DNA of 64,000 bases, taken from NCBI GenBank assembly GCA_965217205.1, contig OZ244254.1, positions 3,038,001-3,102,000 on the forward strand, read 5' to 3'. Source of the stretch: Maricaulis sp947259345 (lineage in GTDB: Bacteria > Pseudomonadota > Alphaproteobacteria > Caulobacterales > Maricaulaceae). The notes below the pieces were generated by a model, which saw only the letters and a list, made by a program, of their open reading frames with translations, searched no databases and was not told the origin of the DNA. Shown one piece after another: positions 32,941-41,456 of this stretch (position 1 is the first letter of the stretch; each line of letters begins with the position of its first letter). Both the position numbers and the translations under genes were made by a program.

Positions 32941-35538
32941 ATGACACGATACAATCCACGCGAGGCCGAACCCAAGTGGCAGGCGGCCTGGGACGCCTGT
33001 GACGCTTTCAGGGCTCTGGGTCCTGAAGCCTCAGGTGGGAAACCGAAATACTATGTCCTGGAGATGTTTCCCTACCCGTCCGGGCGGATTCATGTCGGCC
33101 ATTCCCGGAATTACGCCATGGGCGATGTTGTTGCCCGCTACAAGCGTGCGCGCGGCTTCGACGTCCTGCATCCAATGGGCTGGGACGCGTTCGGCCTGCC
33201 GGCAGAGAATGCCGCACGCGATCGCGGCGTGCATCCGGGCGCGTGGACCCATGACAATATCGACGCCATGCGCGGCCAACTGCAACGCCTCGGCCTTGCG
33301 CTTGACTGGAGCCGCGAGTTCGCCACTTGCGATCCGACCTATTACCGACACCAGCAGGCGATTTTTACGCGGCTGATGGAGCGCGGGCTGGTCTACCGCA
33401 AGACCGCCAAGGTCAATTGGGATCCGGTCGATCAGACCGTTCTGGCAAACGAGCAGGTTATCGATGGTCGCGGCTGGCGTTCGGGCGCGCTCGTTGTCCA
33501 GCGTGAGCTGGATCAGTGGTTCTTCAAGATCACGGAATACGCCGATGAACTGACCGACGCGCTGGAAGAGCTGGATCGCTGGCCGGACAAGGTCCGCACG
33601 ATGCAGTCCAACTGGATCGGTCGCTCTCGAGGCGCCGAAGTCCGTTTCCCATTGACGGATAGCGACCTGGCCACCCAGTTCGGCGATACGATCGACGTCT
33701 TCACGACGCGGCCCGATACACTGTTTGGCGCCAGTTTCCTGGCGCTGGCGCCCGATCACCCCATCGTCAAGGCGCTCGCCGCGGACGATCCGGAGATTGA
33801 TCGCTTCATGCATGAGTGCGCGCGCATGGGCACCACGGCGGAAGAAATCGAAAAGGCGCCCAAGCGCGGCGTCGACCTCGGCATCACCGTCAAGCACCCC
33901 TTTGATGAGACTTGGGAATTGCCGGTCTGGTCCGCCAATTTCGTGCTATCCGGCTACGGCACGGGTGCCATTTTTGGCTCGCCGGCCGGTGATCAGAGAG
34001 ACCTGGATTTCGCCCGCAAATATGACCTCGCCGTCAACCCGGTGGTGCTGCCGCCCAATGCGTCGGTCGATGATCATGTCATCGAGGATGAGGCCTATAC
34101 CGGGCCCGGCACGATCTATAACTCGCGCTTTCTGGACGGACTTTCCACCGACGACGCGATTGAGCGCGCCATTTCCGAGCTTGAAGGCCTGAAACTTGGT
34201 GAAGGGGCGACCAGCTACCGGCTGCGCGACTGGCTGGTGTCTCGCCAGCGCTATTGGGGTTGCCCGATCCCGGTTGTTCATTGTGGTGATTGTGGTGTGG
34301 TTCCGGTTCCGGACGATCAATTGCCGGTCGAACTGCCTGAGGACGTCACCTTTGATCATCCCAGCAACCCGCTGGAACGCCACCCAACCTGGAAAGACAC
34401 CGATTGCCCGTCCTGCGGCAAGCCGGCCCGCCGGGAGACGGACACGCTGGATACCTTTGTCTGCTCGTCCTGGTATTTCCTGCGCTTCACCTCGCCCTGG
34501 GTCGAAGACACGCCCTTCCTGGCGAGCGATGCAGAACACTGGATGCCGGTTGACCAGTATGTTGGCGGCATTGAGCACGCGATCCTTCACCTCCTCTATG
34601 CGCGCTTTTTCACACGTGCACTGAACGATGCCGGGCTGATGAACATGACTTCCGGCGAGCCCTTTGCCGGCTTGTTCACCCAGGGCATGGTGACGCACGA
34701 GACCTACAAATCGTCGGACGGCAAATGGCTTTTGCCCGACGAGGTGGATCAAGGCGCGGACGGGCCGATCGAGATCGCCACCGGCAAGCCGGTCACAGTG
34801 GGTTCCATCGAAAAGATGTCCAAGTCGAAGAAGAATGTCGTCGATCTGGATGCCTTCATCGAGAGTTACGGAGCGGATGCCGCACGCTGGTTCGTGCTGT
34901 CCGACTCTCCGCCCGAGCGCGATGTCGAGTACACTGATAGCGGCGTTGAAGGCGTCTGGCGCTTCATTCAACGGCTTTGGTCGACCGTCACCTCCTTGCC
35001 CGAGGGTGCACCCGGCCCGCTCGCTGTCGCGGCTGATGCGAGCGGAGATGCGCTCGGGGTTCGCCGAGCGGCCCACAAGGCCTTGCAGACCGTAACGGAT
35101 GCCATCGAAGGCTTCCGGTTCAATTCGGCCGTCGCCCAGGTCCATGACCTCGTCAATGTCCTGCGCAAGTATGAGCCGACGGATGCGCCCGGAATCGCCG
35201 CCAAGGCTGAAGCCCTGGGCATTCTGGTTCGGATGATCGCGCCTTTCATCCCGCACCTGGCCGAGGAATGCTGGGAAACGCTCGGTGGCGAAGGCCTGGT
35301 CATCAACGCAGCCTGGCCCGAAGCCGATCCGGCCTTGCTGGTTGATAACAGTGTGGTGATGCCGGTACAGGTCAATGGCAAGCGTCGGGCCGAAATCAAT
35401 GTACCCAAAGGTGCCAGCCAGGAGGTCATCCAGAACCAGGCCATGGCGGACGAAACCGTTCAGCGAGCCCTTGAAGGGCTTAGTGTTCGCAAAGTTATCG
35501 TGGTACCTGATCGTATCGTGAATATCGTCGCAGGATAA
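32941..35538 (+). CDS. leuS: Leucyl-tRNA synthetase
   Basis: 865 residues; class Ia synthetase charging tRNA-Leu. The signature HIGH-type motif is HVGHSRNY (51-58), KMSKS lies at 625-629, and the CP1 editing domain is inserted between (about 220-420, with TTRPDTLFGASFLALAPDH). The C-terminal anticodon-binding domain and the leucine-specific C-terminal appendix (PVQVNGKRRAEINVPKGA) are complete. Length is normal. Five bases separate it from lptE, and leuS-lptE-holA forms a conserved operon. Confidence 0.98.
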   Translation: MTRYNPREAEPKWQAAWDACDAFRALGPEASGGKPKYYVLEMFPYPSGRIHVGHSRNYAMGDVVARYKRARGFDVLHPMGWDAFGLPAENAARDRGVHPGAWTHDNIDAMRGQLQRLGLALDWSREFATCDPTYYRHQQAIFTRLMERGLVYRKTAKVNWDPVDQTVLANEQVIDGRGWRSGALVVQRELDQWFFKITEYADELTDALEELDRWPDKVRTMQSNWIGRSRGAEVRFPLTDSDLATQFGDTIDVFTTRPDTLFGASFLALAPDHPIVKALAADDPEIDRFMHECARMGTTAEEIEKAPKRGVDLGITVKHPFDETWELPVWSANFVLSGYGTGAIFGSPAGDQRDLDFARKYDLAVNPVVLPPNASVDDHVIEDEAYTGPGTIYNSRFLDGLSTDDAIERAISELEGLKLGEGATSYRLRDWLVSRQRYWGCPIPVVHCGDCGVVPVPDDQLPVELPEDVTFDHPSNPLERHPTWKDTDCPSCGKPARRETDTLDTFVCSSWYFLRFTSPWVEDTPFLASDAEHWMPVDQYVGGIEHAILHLLYARFFTRALNDAGLMNMTSGEPFAGLFTQGMVTHETYKSSDGKWLLPDEVDQGADGPIEIATGKPVTVGSIEKMSKSKKNVVDLDAFIESYGADAARWFVLSDSPPERDVEYTDSGVEGVWRFIQRLWSTVTSLPEGAPGPLAVAADASGDALGVRRAAHKALQTVTDAIEGFRFNSAVAQVHDLVNVLRKYEPTDAPGIAAKAEALGILVRMIAPFIPHLAEECWETLGGEGLVINAAWPEADPALLVDNSVVMPVQVNGKRRAEINVPKGASQEVIQNQAMADETVQRALEGLSVRKVIVVPDRIVNIVAG

Positions 35539-35542
35539 GATT

Positions 35543-36046
35543 ATGGGTTCCAGCCGCCACGCTCTTCTTGCCAGTCTCGCGGTAGCTGCCGGGCTGCTTG
35601 TTTCAAGCTGCGGCTTTTCGCCAATGTATGGCAGCCATGGCGTCGCACAGGGATTGTCCGACATTCGCGTCCAAACCGGACGGGAGCAGGTTGATTTCCA
35701 CCTTCAGGAAGCGTTGCTCGAGCGGATGGGCGCCCGCCATGCCAGCGGCCCGTACACGCTGCGTACCGAGAGTGACATTACCCGTTCACCCCTGGGCGTT
35801 GGCGCAGATGCGGCAGTGTCGCGTTATGCGATCGGGCTGGACGTCGATTATGGTCTCTTTCGGGATGGCGACACGGATCCGGTAGTGACCGGAACGGTCA
35901 GCTCTGAGGCATCCTACAATGTCCCGCGCTCCGTCTATGCGACTGTTGCAGCGGAACGTGACGCGACCGAGCGAGCCGCCCAGCTGGCCGCCGAACGAAT
36001 TGCCAATCAGCTCGTCCGGGCGCTGCAGGACGCCGATAGCCAGTGA
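35543..36046 (+). CDS. lptE: LPS-assembly lipoprotein LptE
   Basis: 167 residues. Lipoprotein signal with lipobox VSSC (Cys23), directly followed by GFSPMYG, the family hallmark, then a mixed alpha/beta domain ending in QLAAERIANQLVRALQ. It plugs and assembles the LptD barrel for LPS insertion. Synteny (leuS-lptE-holA) is decisive. Its TGA overlaps the holA GTG. Confidence 0.92.
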   Translation: MGSSRHALLASLAVAAGLLVSSCGFSPMYGSHGVAQGLSDIRVQTGREQVDFHLQEALLERMGARHASGPYTLRTESDITRSPLGVGADAAVSRYAIGLDVDYGLFRDGDTDPVVTGTVSSEASYNVPRSVYATVAAERDATERAAQLAAERIANQLVRALQDADSQ

Positions 36047-37095
36047 AGGCGACGGCGCGTGACGCTGATGCCCGAGTTCGCAAGCCAGACGCGGCTATTC
36101 GGGCTTATCTGATCTATGGACCCGATCGCGGCCTGACCCATGAACGGGCCCAGACGCTGGTCAAGGCTGTTCTCGAGGATCCTGATGATCCCTTCGCATT
36201 GACCCAGCTGACCGAGGAAGATCTCAAAGCTGACCCGGCCGGGCTCGCAGATGCGATGGCGGCCATGTCGCTGACTGGCGGCCGACGTCTGGTTCGTGTG
36301 CGATTGACCGGCGAAACCGGTAGCGGCCCGATCATAGAGCTGATCAAGGCCCTGGAAGACGGCTCTCTCGCGGCGGAAGCGGTGCTGCTGGTCGAGTCCG
36401 GAGACTTAACGCCGCGAGGGAAGCTTAGAAAATCCTTTGAACCGGCAAAAAAGGCAATATCTATAGCGTGTTATGCTGATAACACCCATTCACTCGAATC
36501 CCTTTGTGTGGATATGCTCAAGGTTGAGTCACTTAATCTTGCAAGTGATGCGCGTGACACCTGGCTGCCGAGACTTGAAGGTGACCGCGCGCTGGCCCGG
36601 GGCGAGATTGAGAAGTTGATCCTGTACAAGGGACTCGCGAGTCAGCGCGACGAAAGCGACAACACGGTCACCCGGGCGGATATCGAGGCGATTGCAGCGG
36701 ACCAGGGCGAGGCTCAGCTTGACTCTGTCCTGGCGCCCGCCTTGCTCGGTCAACTGACGAAGGCGGATAGTGCTTATCATCGCTCGATCACAGCCGGTGG
36801 ATCAGCAGTCGGCATACTTCGCGCTCTGCAACGCCGCCTCGATCAACTCAGCTCTGTGCATGCGGCCGGTGGAAATGATGGAGCCATCGCGCGCAGCGGT
36901 GCACCGCGCTTCGGGCCACAGGCCGACACATTCAAGCGACAGCTCTCGCTGTGGCGTGGCCGACGGCTGGACCACGCACGACAACTCGCCTTCGATGCAG
37001 AGCGATCCGTGAAGCGGTCCGGCGCGCCAGCTGAAGCGCTCGTCGGCGACCTTCTGCTTCGCCTGGCCCGGGGCGCGGCCCAGATTGGTCGCTGA
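36043..37095 (+). CDS. holA: DNA polymerase III delta subunit
   Basis: 350 residues; clamp-loader subunit that opens the beta sliding clamp. Begins at a GTG overlapping the lptE stop (GTGA). Features: YLIYGPDRGLTHERAQ, the RLVRVRLTGETGSG strand, LVESGDLTPRGKLRKSFE, a middle lid domain and a C-terminal helical collar (AVGILRALQRRLDQL). Sequence similarity to HolA is good in the N-terminal domain. The stop codon abuts that of convergent parB with no spacer. Confidence 0.92.
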   Translation: MKATARDADARVRKPDAAIRAYLIYGPDRGLTHERAQTLVKAVLEDPDDPFALTQLTEEDLKADPAGLADAMAAMSLTGGRRLVRVRLTGETGSGPIIELIKALEDGSLAAEAVLLVESGDLTPRGKLRKSFEPAKKAISIACYADNTHSLESLCVDMLKVESLNLASDARDTWLPRLEGDRALARGEIEKLILYKGLASQRDESDNTVTRADIEAIAADQGEAQLDSVLAPALLGQLTKADSAYHRSITAGGSAVGILRALQRRLDQLSSVHAAGGNDGAIARSGAPRFGPQADTFKRQLSLWRGRRLDHARQLAFDAERSVKRSGAPAEALVGDLLLRLARGAAQIGR

Positions 37096-38019
37096 CTAGC
37101 TGCGGACGCCATCGGCACTCAGACGACGGCAAACATCATCCAATTGCTCGAGCGTCTTGTACTGAACCCGTAATTCTCCGCCTCTCGCACTATGACGAAT
37201 ATCGACGGACAGACCCAGTCGGGCCGTGATATCTGCTTCCAGCGCCCGCGTGTCAGCATCTTTGTCAGCACGAGATTTGGCGGCCGACTTGGTTTCCGGC
37301 GCGCTTGGGTTCTGGGCCGCGCGAGCGAGCTTTTCGGCCTCGCGAACAGACAGGCCGCGATCAATGATCTGCTCTGCCAGGGCAGCAGGATCGGGTGCAT
37401 TGGCAATCGCCCGGGCATGACCGGCAGAGAGCTTGCCTTCAGCCAGACAGGACAGCACAGAGTCAGGAAGTGACAGGAGGCGCATCATGTTCGCGACATG
37501 GCTGCGGCTCTTGGAAACGGCGTGCGCGACGTCTTCCTGGGTGTGCCCAAACCTGTCGATCAGCTGGCGGTATGCATGGGCTTCTTCAACCGGATTGAGA
37601 TCTGCTCGCTGGACGTTTTCGACAATACCGATTTCAAGCGTTTCTCGGTCGGTGAGTTCACGGACCAAGGCCGGCACTTCATGCAAGCGGGCCCGTTGAG
37701 CGGCCCGCCAACGACGTTCACCGGCAACAATCTGGAAGCGCGCACCGCTATCGACGGGACGGACCAGAATGGGTTGGACAATGCCCTTGTCTGCAATCGA
37801 GTCTGCAAGTGCGTTGAGTTCGGGTTCGGTGATTGTCTTCCGTGGCTGATCCGGGTTTGGCGTGATCAGCTCGATTGGAATCATGCGGACACCATCCCGG
37901 GATGCACGGCCGCTTTCTGTCGATTCAGCTTCCGGTGCGCTGTAGCCCTCGGTATCGGTTTCGCCGAGCAGGGCTGACAATCCGCGCCCGAGGCGCTTGT
38001 TCTTTTCGCTCGCACTCAT
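37096..38019 (-). CDS. parB: Chromosome-partitioning protein ParB
   Basis: 307 residues. The CTP-binding domain has the GERRWRA motif (100-106) and ENVQRADLNP (134-143). The HTH (about 158-185, TQEDVAHAVSKSRSHVANMM) reads parS. The C-terminal dimerisation domain follows a Lys/Asp/Ala linker. CTP-dependent clamp that loads on parS and spreads. Translationally coupled to parA (its ATG overlaps the parA stop as ATGA at 38016-38019). Two perfect parS sites lie 1.4 and 3.4 kb upstream. Confidence 0.97.
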   Translation of the reverse strand: MSASEKNKRLGRGLSALLGETDTEGYSAPEAESTESGRASRDGVRMIPIELITPNPDQPRKTITEPELNALADSIADKGIVQPILVRPVDSGARFQIVAGERRWRAAQRARLHEVPALVRELTDRETLEIGIVENVQRADLNPVEEAHAYRQLIDRFGHTQEDVAHAVSKSRSHVANMMRLLSLPDSVLSCLAEGKLSAGHARAIANAPDPAALAEQIIDRGLSVREAEKLARAAQNPSAPETKSAAKSRADKDADTRALEADITARLGLSVDIRHSARGGELRVQYKTLEQLDDVCRRLSADGVRS

Positions 38020-38861
38020 GCCACTTCACCTTGTTCTTCGCGTCGCCGCTTGCGTTCCTGCTGGACGATTTCCTTGGCCAGGCTGATATAGGCCTGAGAT
38101 CCTGAGCACTGCAGGTCATAAAGCAGGACGGGCTTGCCGACCGATGGCGCCTCGGAGACCCGCACATTGCGCGGGATCATCGTCTTGTAGACCTTGTCCC
38201 CAAAATGCTCGCGAACGTCAGCGGCAACCTCGGCAGACAGGTTGTTGCGGCTGTCATACATGGTCAGCACGACACCCTGGATATCGAGGCGAGAATTGAG
38301 ATGTCCGCGCACACGATCAATCGTCTTGAGAAGCTGGGACAAGCCTTCGAGAGCAAAAAACTCGCACTGAAGCGGCACGAGGATCGCATCGGATGCGGTC
38401 AGGGAATTGACCGTCAGGACGTTCAGCGATGGTGGGCAGTCAATCAGGATATAGTCGAGGCCGGCTGCGTCCGGGCCCAGCGCCTGCATGCTCTGATCAA
38501 TGGCGCGCTTGAGCCTGTAGGACCGGCGCTGGTCATCCGCCAGTTCGAGTTCGGCTCCTGACAAGAGCTCGTCCGAGGGGACGATGGAAAGGCCAGGCAC
38601 AACAGTCGGAACCATGGCGGACTTCAGGGAGTCACCCCCCACCAGCACGTCATAGGATGTCAGCCCGCGCTTGTTTGGCGGCACACCAAGCCCGGTAGAC
38701 GCATTCCCCTGCGGGTCGAGGTCGATGATGGCGACCTTCTGCTTGATCGCGGCCAGGGCCGTGCCGAGATTGATGGCGGTTGTGGTCTTGCCCACGCCCC
38801 CCTTCTGATTGGCAACAGCAATGACACGGGGCGCCTTGGCGCGCTGGACGTCAGTTGGCAC
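38016..38861 (-). CDS. parA: Chromosome-partitioning ATPase ParA
   Basis: 281 residues. Deviant Walker A KGGVGKTT (20-27), DLDPQGNAS (Walker A' region) and YILIDCPPSL (Walker B). Dimerises on ATP, binds DNA nonspecifically and pulls ParB-parS. I prefer the GTG at 38861, which has GAGG six bases upstream; the ATG at 38873 gives four more residues and lacks a site. Overlaps the end of rsmG by at least 11 bases, so it probably belongs to the mnmE-mnmG-rsmG-parA-parB transcript. Confidence 0.96.
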   Translation of the reverse strand: MPTDVQRAKAPRVIAVANQKGGVGKTTTAINLGTALAAIKQKVAIIDLDPQGNASTGLGVPPNKRGLTSYDVLVGGDSLKSAMVPTVVPGLSIVPSDELLSGAELELADDQRRSYRLKRAIDQSMQALGPDAAGLDYILIDCPPSLNVLTVNSLTASDAILVPLQCEFFALEGLSQLLKTIDRVRGHLNSRLDIQGVVLTMYDSRNNLSAEVAADVREHFGDKVYKTMIPRNVRVSEAPSVGKPVLLYDLQCSGSQAYISLAKEIVQQERKRRREEQGEVA

Positions 38862-39474
38862 GTTCCACCTCATGAATACGCAGGATCACACCGTCACTGG
38901 TCCGACTGGGTATGACTTCATGATCGAATGTCCAGTTTTTACGGGCGGCGGTCAATTCATCCCGATAGTTTTGCCCTTTATAAAAGAGACCTTGAGCCTT
39001 GTTATTCAACAAGGGCGCGACATAGCCCAATAATTTATTCAGAGGCGCAAAGGCGCGCGCGGTCACCAGATCAAAGCCTTCCGCCGGATCCAGCGTTTCC
39101 ACGCGGACAGATCGGGCCTCGGCATCAAGATCGAGCGCTGAGATCGTCTTGCGGAGAAACGCGACTTTCTTGCCGACGGAATCCACCATGGTGACGCTGG
39201 CCGCCTGGCCGCGATCGCGGAATCCGAGAGCCAGAGCGATACCGGGGAAACCGGCGCCGGCGCCCAGGTCTGCGACCTTCTTCACATCGGTCGATATGTG
39301 CTCCAGGAGCTGGTAACTATCCAGGGCGTGACGGTGCCAGAACTGGTCCAGCGTCGACCGGCCAATCAGATTCGTGTGCGCGTTGGTCTCGATGAGAAGC
39401 GCGCGCCACTGGTCAAAGCCGTCCAGTGTTTCACGTGAAACACCGGTTTCGCGCCCGAAATCCTCGCGATCCAT
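38851..39474 (-). CDS. rsmG: 16S rRNA m7G527 methyltransferase RsmG (GidB)
   Basis: 207 residues. SAM motif VADLGAGAGFPGIALAL, then HRHALDS upstream and TARAFAPL, all typical of RsmG. The N-terminal sequence VSRETL is encoded by the parS palindrome at 39427-39442, a feature seen widely in alphaproteobacterial rsmG. Its ATG directly follows the mnmG TAG with no gap, indicating coupling. Confidence 0.96.
   Translation of the reverse strand: MDREDFGRETGVSRETLDGFDQWRALLIETNAHTNLIGRSTLDQFWHRHALDSYQLLEHISTDVKKVADLGAGAGFPGIALALGFRDRGQAASVTMVDSVGKKVAFLRKTISALDLDAEARSVRVETLDPAEGFDLVTARAFAPLNKLLGYVAPLLNNKAQGLFYKGQNYRDELTAARKNWTFDHEVIPSRTSDGVILRIHEVERAN
39427..39442. promoter_or_regulatory. parS: parS site within rsmG coding sequence
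   Basis: TGTTTCACGTGAAACA is a perfect 16-bp palindrome identical to the bacterial parS consensus bound by ParB. Lies in the fifteenth to twentieth codon region of rsmG, about 12.5 kb left of the putative oriC. Confidence 0.95.
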
Positions 39475-41334
39475 CTAGCTGGCCTCCCGTCCACGACGTT
39501 TCACGTGAGCCAGAACGGCCGTCAAAGCACCGGGCGTGACACCTTCAATGCGGGCCGCCTGGCCAAGCGTCTCCGGACGAGCGGCCTCAAGTTTCTCCCG
39601 CGCTTCATTGGAAAGACCGCCAATCCCGGCATAATCAAGATCCCGCGGAAGACGAACGGCCTCGTCCTTGCGGAAGGCGAGGATGTCGGCCTGTTGCCGA
39701 TCGATATAGCCGGCATAGAGCGCATCAATTTCGATCTGCTCCGCCACGGCTCTGGGCGCACCTGCCAGCTCAGGCCAGATTTCACACGTCTTGGCCCAAT
39801 CCACGCCCGGGTAAGCCAACATGTCAGACACAGACCGGCGCTTGCCGTCGGCATTGACAGAAAGGCCATGACGCGCCGCTTCATTCGGCGTCAGGGACAG
39901 GTCTTTAACCCGCGCGCGGAGTCGGCCGAGCTCGGACATCTTTTCAGCAAATACGGTGTTTCGGACCTCGCCGCTCAGACCAAGACGCTCGGCCTTACCC
40001 GTAAGACGCTGATCAGCATTATCGGCCCGCAAGGTCAGACGATACTCGGCGCGCGAGGTGAACATGCGATAAGGCTCGCTCACACCACGGGTGATCAGAT
40101 CATCGATCATCACCCCGATATAGGCGTCTGACCGACTCAGGACGAAAGGCGCACGACCCGTCGCCGCAAGTGCCGCATTGGCACCGGCCATCAAACCCTG
40201 GGCGGCGGCTTCTTCATAACCGGTCGTCCCATTGATCTGGCCCGCCAGCCACAAACCCGGGCGCTTGCGCATCTGCAAAGTCGCATCGAGCTCGCGCGGA
40301 TCCACATAATCATACTCGATGGCATAGCCGTAGCGCTTCACCTCGACCGCTTCGAGACCCGGAATGGTTTGGAGAAAAGCCTGCTGAACCTCATCCGGCA
40401 GAGAAGTGGAAATTCCATTCGGGTAGACCGTGTCATCGTCGAGACCCTCGGGCTCCAGAAAAACCTGATGCTGGGACCGGTCCGCAAAACGAACGACCTT
40501 GTCTTCTATCGACGGACAATAACGTGGGCCGCGCCCTGCGATGGCACCGGAATAGACAGCAGACTGACCAAGATTGTCGGCGATGATCTGATGAGTCGCT
40601 TCCGTGGTGCGCGTGACGGCGCAGCTGATCTGCGGGACCGTGATGGTCTCCGTTAGAAAGGAAAACGGTACGGGCGCTTCATCCGCCGCTTGCTGCTCCA
40701 GCGACTCCCAATCAATCGACGACCTCCGCAAACGCGCCGGCGTGCCCGTCTTCAACCGGCCCATGCGCAGATTGAGCCCATAAAGTGTGTCTGACAAACC
40801 GATTGACGGCGCCTCACCGGCCCGGCCTGCCGGAATTCGCTCGGAACCTTTGTGGATCAAGCCGCGCAGAAAAGTCCCGGTGGTCAGGACCACAGCCCGG
40901 GCATGATGGGACACGCCATCTGCATCGACAGCACCCGTACAAACACCTCCATCAAAGAGGAGGTCTTCAACGGCAGCCGCGACGATCTCGAGGTCAGGAA
41001 TTGCCGCCAACTCAGCCTGCATGGCGGCCCTGTAAAGCGCCCGGTCCGATTGCGTGCGCGGGCCTCTTACCGCAGGACCTTTGGACCGGTTCAGCAGTCG
41101 GAACTGGATCCCGGAGGCGTCCGCCACCCGGCCCATCACGCCATCAAGCGCGTCAATCTCGCGAACCAGATGACCCTTGCCCAACCCGCCAATGGCAGGA
41201 TTGCAAGACATCTCCCCGATGGTCTCGAGCTTGTGGGTCATCAATAGCGTGCTGGCGCCCAGGCGCGCAGACGCGGCGGCGGCATCACAGCCCGCATGGC
41301 CACCACCAATGACAATGACATCCCAGGTTTTCAT
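39475..41334 (-). CDS. mnmG: tRNA uridine-5-carboxymethylaminomethyl modification enzyme MnmG (GidA)
   Basis: 619 residues from the ATG at 41334; the frame opens further upstream (41427), but the family start is MKTWDVIVIGGG. FAD motif GGGHAG (10-15), CNPAIGG, GTFLRG, GRAGEAPSIG and DYVDPRELDATLQ are diagnostic. With MnmE it forms cmnm5U34 in tRNA. It ends by abutting rsmG. The AT-rich space upstream holds a second parS. A degenerate parS-like site lies at 39497-39512 inside its 3' end. Confidence 0.97.
   Translation of the reverse strand: MKTWDVIVIGGGHAGCDAAAASARLGASTLLMTHKLETIGEMSCNPAIGGLGKGHLVREIDALDGVMGRVADASGIQFRLLNRSKGPAVRGPRTQSDRALYRAAMQAELAAIPDLEIVAAAVEDLLFDGGVCTGAVDADGVSHHARAVVLTTGTFLRGLIHKGSERIPAGRAGEAPSIGLSDTLYGLNLRMGRLKTGTPARLRRSSIDWESLEQQAADEAPVPFSFLTETITVPQISCAVTRTTEATHQIIADNLGQSAVYSGAIAGRGPRYCPSIEDKVVRFADRSQHQVFLEPEGLDDDTVYPNGISTSLPDEVQQAFLQTIPGLEAVEVKRYGYAIEYDYVDPRELDATLQMRKRPGLWLAGQINGTTGYEEAAAQGLMAGANAALAATGRAPFVLSRSDAYIGVMIDDLITRGVSEPYRMFTSRAEYRLTLRADNADQRLTGKAERLGLSGEVRNTVFAEKMSELGRLRARVKDLSLTPNEAARHGLSVNADGKRRSVSDMLAYPGVDWAKTCEIWPELAGAPRAVAEQIEIDALYAGYIDRQQADILAFRKDEAVRLPRDLDYAGIGGLSNEAREKLEAARPETLGQAARIEGVTPGALTAVLAHVKRRGREAS
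39497..39512. promoter_or_regulatory. Degenerate parS-like sequence in mnmG
   Basis: CGTTTCACGTGAGCCA matches parS at 13 of 16 positions and keeps the central TTTCACGTGA. It is 55 bases from the perfect rsmG site. It may be a weak or decayed ParB site, or merely conserved coding sequence (HVKRRG). Confidence 0.4.
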
Positions 41335-41419
41335 GGGAGCGATTCCGATCCGGATCCAAGTAGATTGAAGCCGGTCTACATAAGACCTTCGCCCTCTAGA
41401 GTCGAGATCAGCATCGCGA

Positions 41420-41435
41420 TGTTTCACGTGAAACA
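41420..41435. promoter_or_regulatory. parS: parS site between mnmG and mnmE
   Basis: A second perfect TGTTTCACGTGAAACA palindrome, in the 122-base intergenic region between the mnmE stop and the mnmG start, about 10.6 kb left of the putative oriC. Confidence 0.95.
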
Positions 41436-41456
41436 GACGGCAAGCTTAATCGCGAT

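Noticed and set aside
33946..35664. 572-codon minus-strand frame opposite leuS
   Set aside because: Antisense shadow of a certain gene; its sequence is low-complexity Arg/Gly/Asp-rich and matches nothing.
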